Source of the DNA: Dermacentor variabilis | Lineage: Eukaryota > Arthropoda > Arachnida > Ixodida > Ixodidae | Assembly: GCF_050947875.1 (NCBI RefSeq) | Contig: NC_134568.1 | Span: forward strand, 258,110,115-258,174,114 | Direction of reading: 5' to 3' | DNA length: 64,000 nt | Part shown: positions 63,301 through 64,000 of the stretch, piece after piece | How the letters are laid out: each line of letters begins with the position of its first letter | Position numbering within the stretch: the first letter of the stretch is position 1 | Made by a program: the position numbers and the translations under genes | The notes under the pieces: model-generated | Database searches by the model: none | Told to the model about the DNA's origin: nothing | Seen by the model: the letters and a program-made list of their open reading frames with translations, nothing else

Positions 63301-64000
63301 TCGGCCCCGCAACTACCGCCTTTGCAGCGAGCTCCCGAACCTTCGATCTGGTTAAGGCCTGAACACTAGCTTCACCAAACAAAAGCCCCTTCTCGCGCAG
63401 GAGGTGATCGGACCTGTTTGAAAATAGGTACGGGTACTGGGGTGGCAGCATAGATGACACTGCCGCCTCTGTCTCAAGCGCTCCGAAAGGTCCTTCAATA
63501 AGCACCTTTGCTACTGGCAGACATACGCTATGAGCTTCCACGGCTTGCTTGATCCATGCGCACTCGCCCGTGAACATATGGGGTTCTACGTAAGACGGGT
63601 GAACTACATCCATCGTAGCTGCGGAATCGCGAAGCACTCGGCACTCTTTCCCGTTCACGAGGAGGTCTCGCATGTAAGGCTCGAGAAGCTTCATGTTCTC
63701 GTCAGTGCTGCCTATTGAAAAAAACACAACTTTTGGTGTTGTTTCCGGACACTGCGCCGAAAAGTGACCCGGCTTCTGGCACGTATAACAAACGCGCGCT
63801 TGCCTCATCTCGAACCGCTTTCTGCGTTCGGCTTCGGCTGCTGCCGTCTCCTTAGGTTCGGTCGCACTGCTTCCACTCGCATCCGCACTACGCGTGTTCC
63901 CCTTTGCTCTCATGGGTGTGAACTTCGGCCTCTCAAACTTCGAGCCAAAGTCACCCTTTTGACCGTCCTTAGCTCCGCGAGCCCGACGCGTCACAAACTC
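60380..64000 (-). CDS. Gmr1-type Gypsy polyprotein, 5' end outside the window
   Basis: Over 1200 codons, open to the right edge. Order: zinc knuckle CYTCQKPGHFSAQC near 69-82; protease-like CRVLRDSAATMDVV near 120 (DSA for D-S/T-G); integrase zinc domain (HGGSWSGHLG near 364, SCDTCQRVG near 402); integrase core (IDTVGPLP near 435, IQSDQGTVF near 493, SNSVEKLH near 529) and a GPF-like tail; then reverse transcriptase (PRPCVDYRRLNSITK near 838, ALPYLDDVAIFS near 934) and RNase H (IVQCDASERGMGVV near 1083, ATEKECACLVW, ETDHCPLQWL). Integrase before RT is the Ty1/copia order, known within Ty3/Gypsy for Gmr1-like elements. Catalytic residues look intact. Near the stop the reading departs from the family at a run of five A (about 60477), consistent with a one-base loss; the last about 30 codons are therefore out of frame. 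Confidence 0.85.
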   Translation of the reverse strand, partial: EFVTRRARGAKDGQKGDFGSKFERPKFTPMRAKGNTRSADASGSSATEPKETAAAEAERRKRFEMRQARVCYTCQKPGHFSAQCPETTPKVVFFSIGSTDENMKLLEPYMRDLLVNGKECRVLRDSAATMDVVHPSYVEPHMFTGECAWIKQAVEAHSVCLPVAKVLIEGPFGALETEAAVSSMLPPQYPYLFSNRSDHLLREKGLLFGEASVQALTRSKVRELAAKAVVAGPTLSNNEKGSEAQQADIQSTPELNKLESVTLKAPDTGEETPDAGKLEELSTDLLIAPTSDGLDRLLKVSRSALIAEQKKDGSLENVRCNVKEGIARKTARFVERGGVLYRNYLDRRGVEFDQLVVPQCYRQDLLRLSHGGSWSGHLGVKKTKDRLLQEYYWPGCFRDADHFVRSCDTCQRVGKPGDKSRAPLKLVPIITEPFRRLVIDTVGPLPVTATGYRHILTVICPATKFPEAVPLKELSSVEVVNALLSIFARVGFPAEIQSDQGTVFTSALTTTFLERCGVKLLHSSVYHPQSNSVEKLHSVMKRVLRALCFEHRTDWELCLPGVMFALRTAPHAATGFSPAELVYGRSLRSPLRMLRESWEGRGDDPVVVEYVLKLLERLRRAQELSGEAMAKAQQRAKVYYDRTARARRFEVGDEVMILRTSLNNKLDVQWEGPARIVQKLSDVNYVVSLPGKRKAQQVYHCNLLKPYRQREAVVCMMVNVPEELPVELPGLGSVTNREDTGQVISDLISKAPLSPEQKTELHQLLQEFQGLFSERPGRTSVLTHDIELTSTEPVRSKAYRVSPRQSDIMEAEVKKMLQLGVIEAGESDYTSPLILVEVPGKEPRPCVDYRRLNSITKDQIYPIPNIEERLEKVSSAQFISTLDLVRGYWQVPLTEEASRYAAFISPMGTFRPKVLSFGLKNAPYCFSSLMDKVLRGQQEFALPYLDDVAIFSASWSEHMAHLRAVLTRLREAGLTVKAPKCQLAQAEVVYLGHVIGQGRRRPSEIKVAAVRDFPQPRTKTDIRSFLGVAGYYQRYIPRYSDIAAPLTDALRKTEPQTVVWDETKERAFSALKSALTSQPVLRSPDYTKGFIVQCDASERGMGVVLCQRENGEVEHPVLYASRKLTSREQAYSATEKECACLVWAVQKLSCYLAGSRFIIETDHCPLQWLRPSLPKMAASCAGASLYNNIPLRCVTKRGVSTVTPMA

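Overview
The window looks like nuclear DNA of a hard tick (Ixodidae; probably a metastriate such as Rhipicephalus or Dermacentor). The evidence is a tRNA-derived SINE resembling the tick element Ruka, several non-LTR retrotransposon families whose protein ends and 3' tails I recognise from ticks, many A/T-rich microsatellites, foldback palindromes, and no operons or bacterial signals. The tick assignment rests on remembered sequence character, not on a search. Almost everything identifiable is a mobile element or its debris. The only likely host-gene sequence is one kinesin-8-like motor exon.

Layout. 1-19880: old, broken LINEs on both strands, a tRNA-SINE inside a decayed I-like LINE (1450-4115), a Helentron-like endonuclease remnant (4850-5392), a 2.65 kb CR1/Jockey-type LINE (7599-10250) whose 3' end abuts a 100-bp palindrome, a CpG-rich block (10930-11680) and a decayed Gypsy element with very short LTRs (12608-16778). 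19886-31926: a young Gypsy element on the minus strand, with two 805-bp LTRs differing at four places by eye, a 5-bp target duplication, and gag and pol joined by a canonical -1 frameshift signal. Its 5' LTR is split by a complete 5.4 kb L1/Tx1-type LINE (26132-31505) with both ORFs open. 32189-33210: a non-autonomous DNA transposon with long inverted termini. 33211-43420: a second CR1/Jockey-type LINE (37047-39200) with a microsatellite tail, SINE pieces, three more large foldback palindromes and mostly unassigned DNA.

43421-44716: a kinesin-8-like motor segment in which a 31-residue stretch between the first beta strands and the P-loop is present seven times in tandem (7 x 93 bp). This is the most unusual coding feature of the window. 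49064-49798: a TTAA-flanked piggyBac-type MITE. 50309-51602: a full-length but broken mariner. 56747-57182: a 73-nt tRNA-like cloverleaf inside a repeat bounded by TA microsatellites. 59117-64000: the 3' part of a Ty3/Gypsy element of Gmr1 type, with integrase upstream of reverse transcriptase, running off the right edge.

The genes form no common pathway. The window records layered transposition: SINE into LINE, LINE into LTR, LINE next to palindrome. The two Gypsy elements and the Tx1-type LINE are the only ones that look recently active. Some boundaries, especially of old fragments, are estimates from reading by eye.
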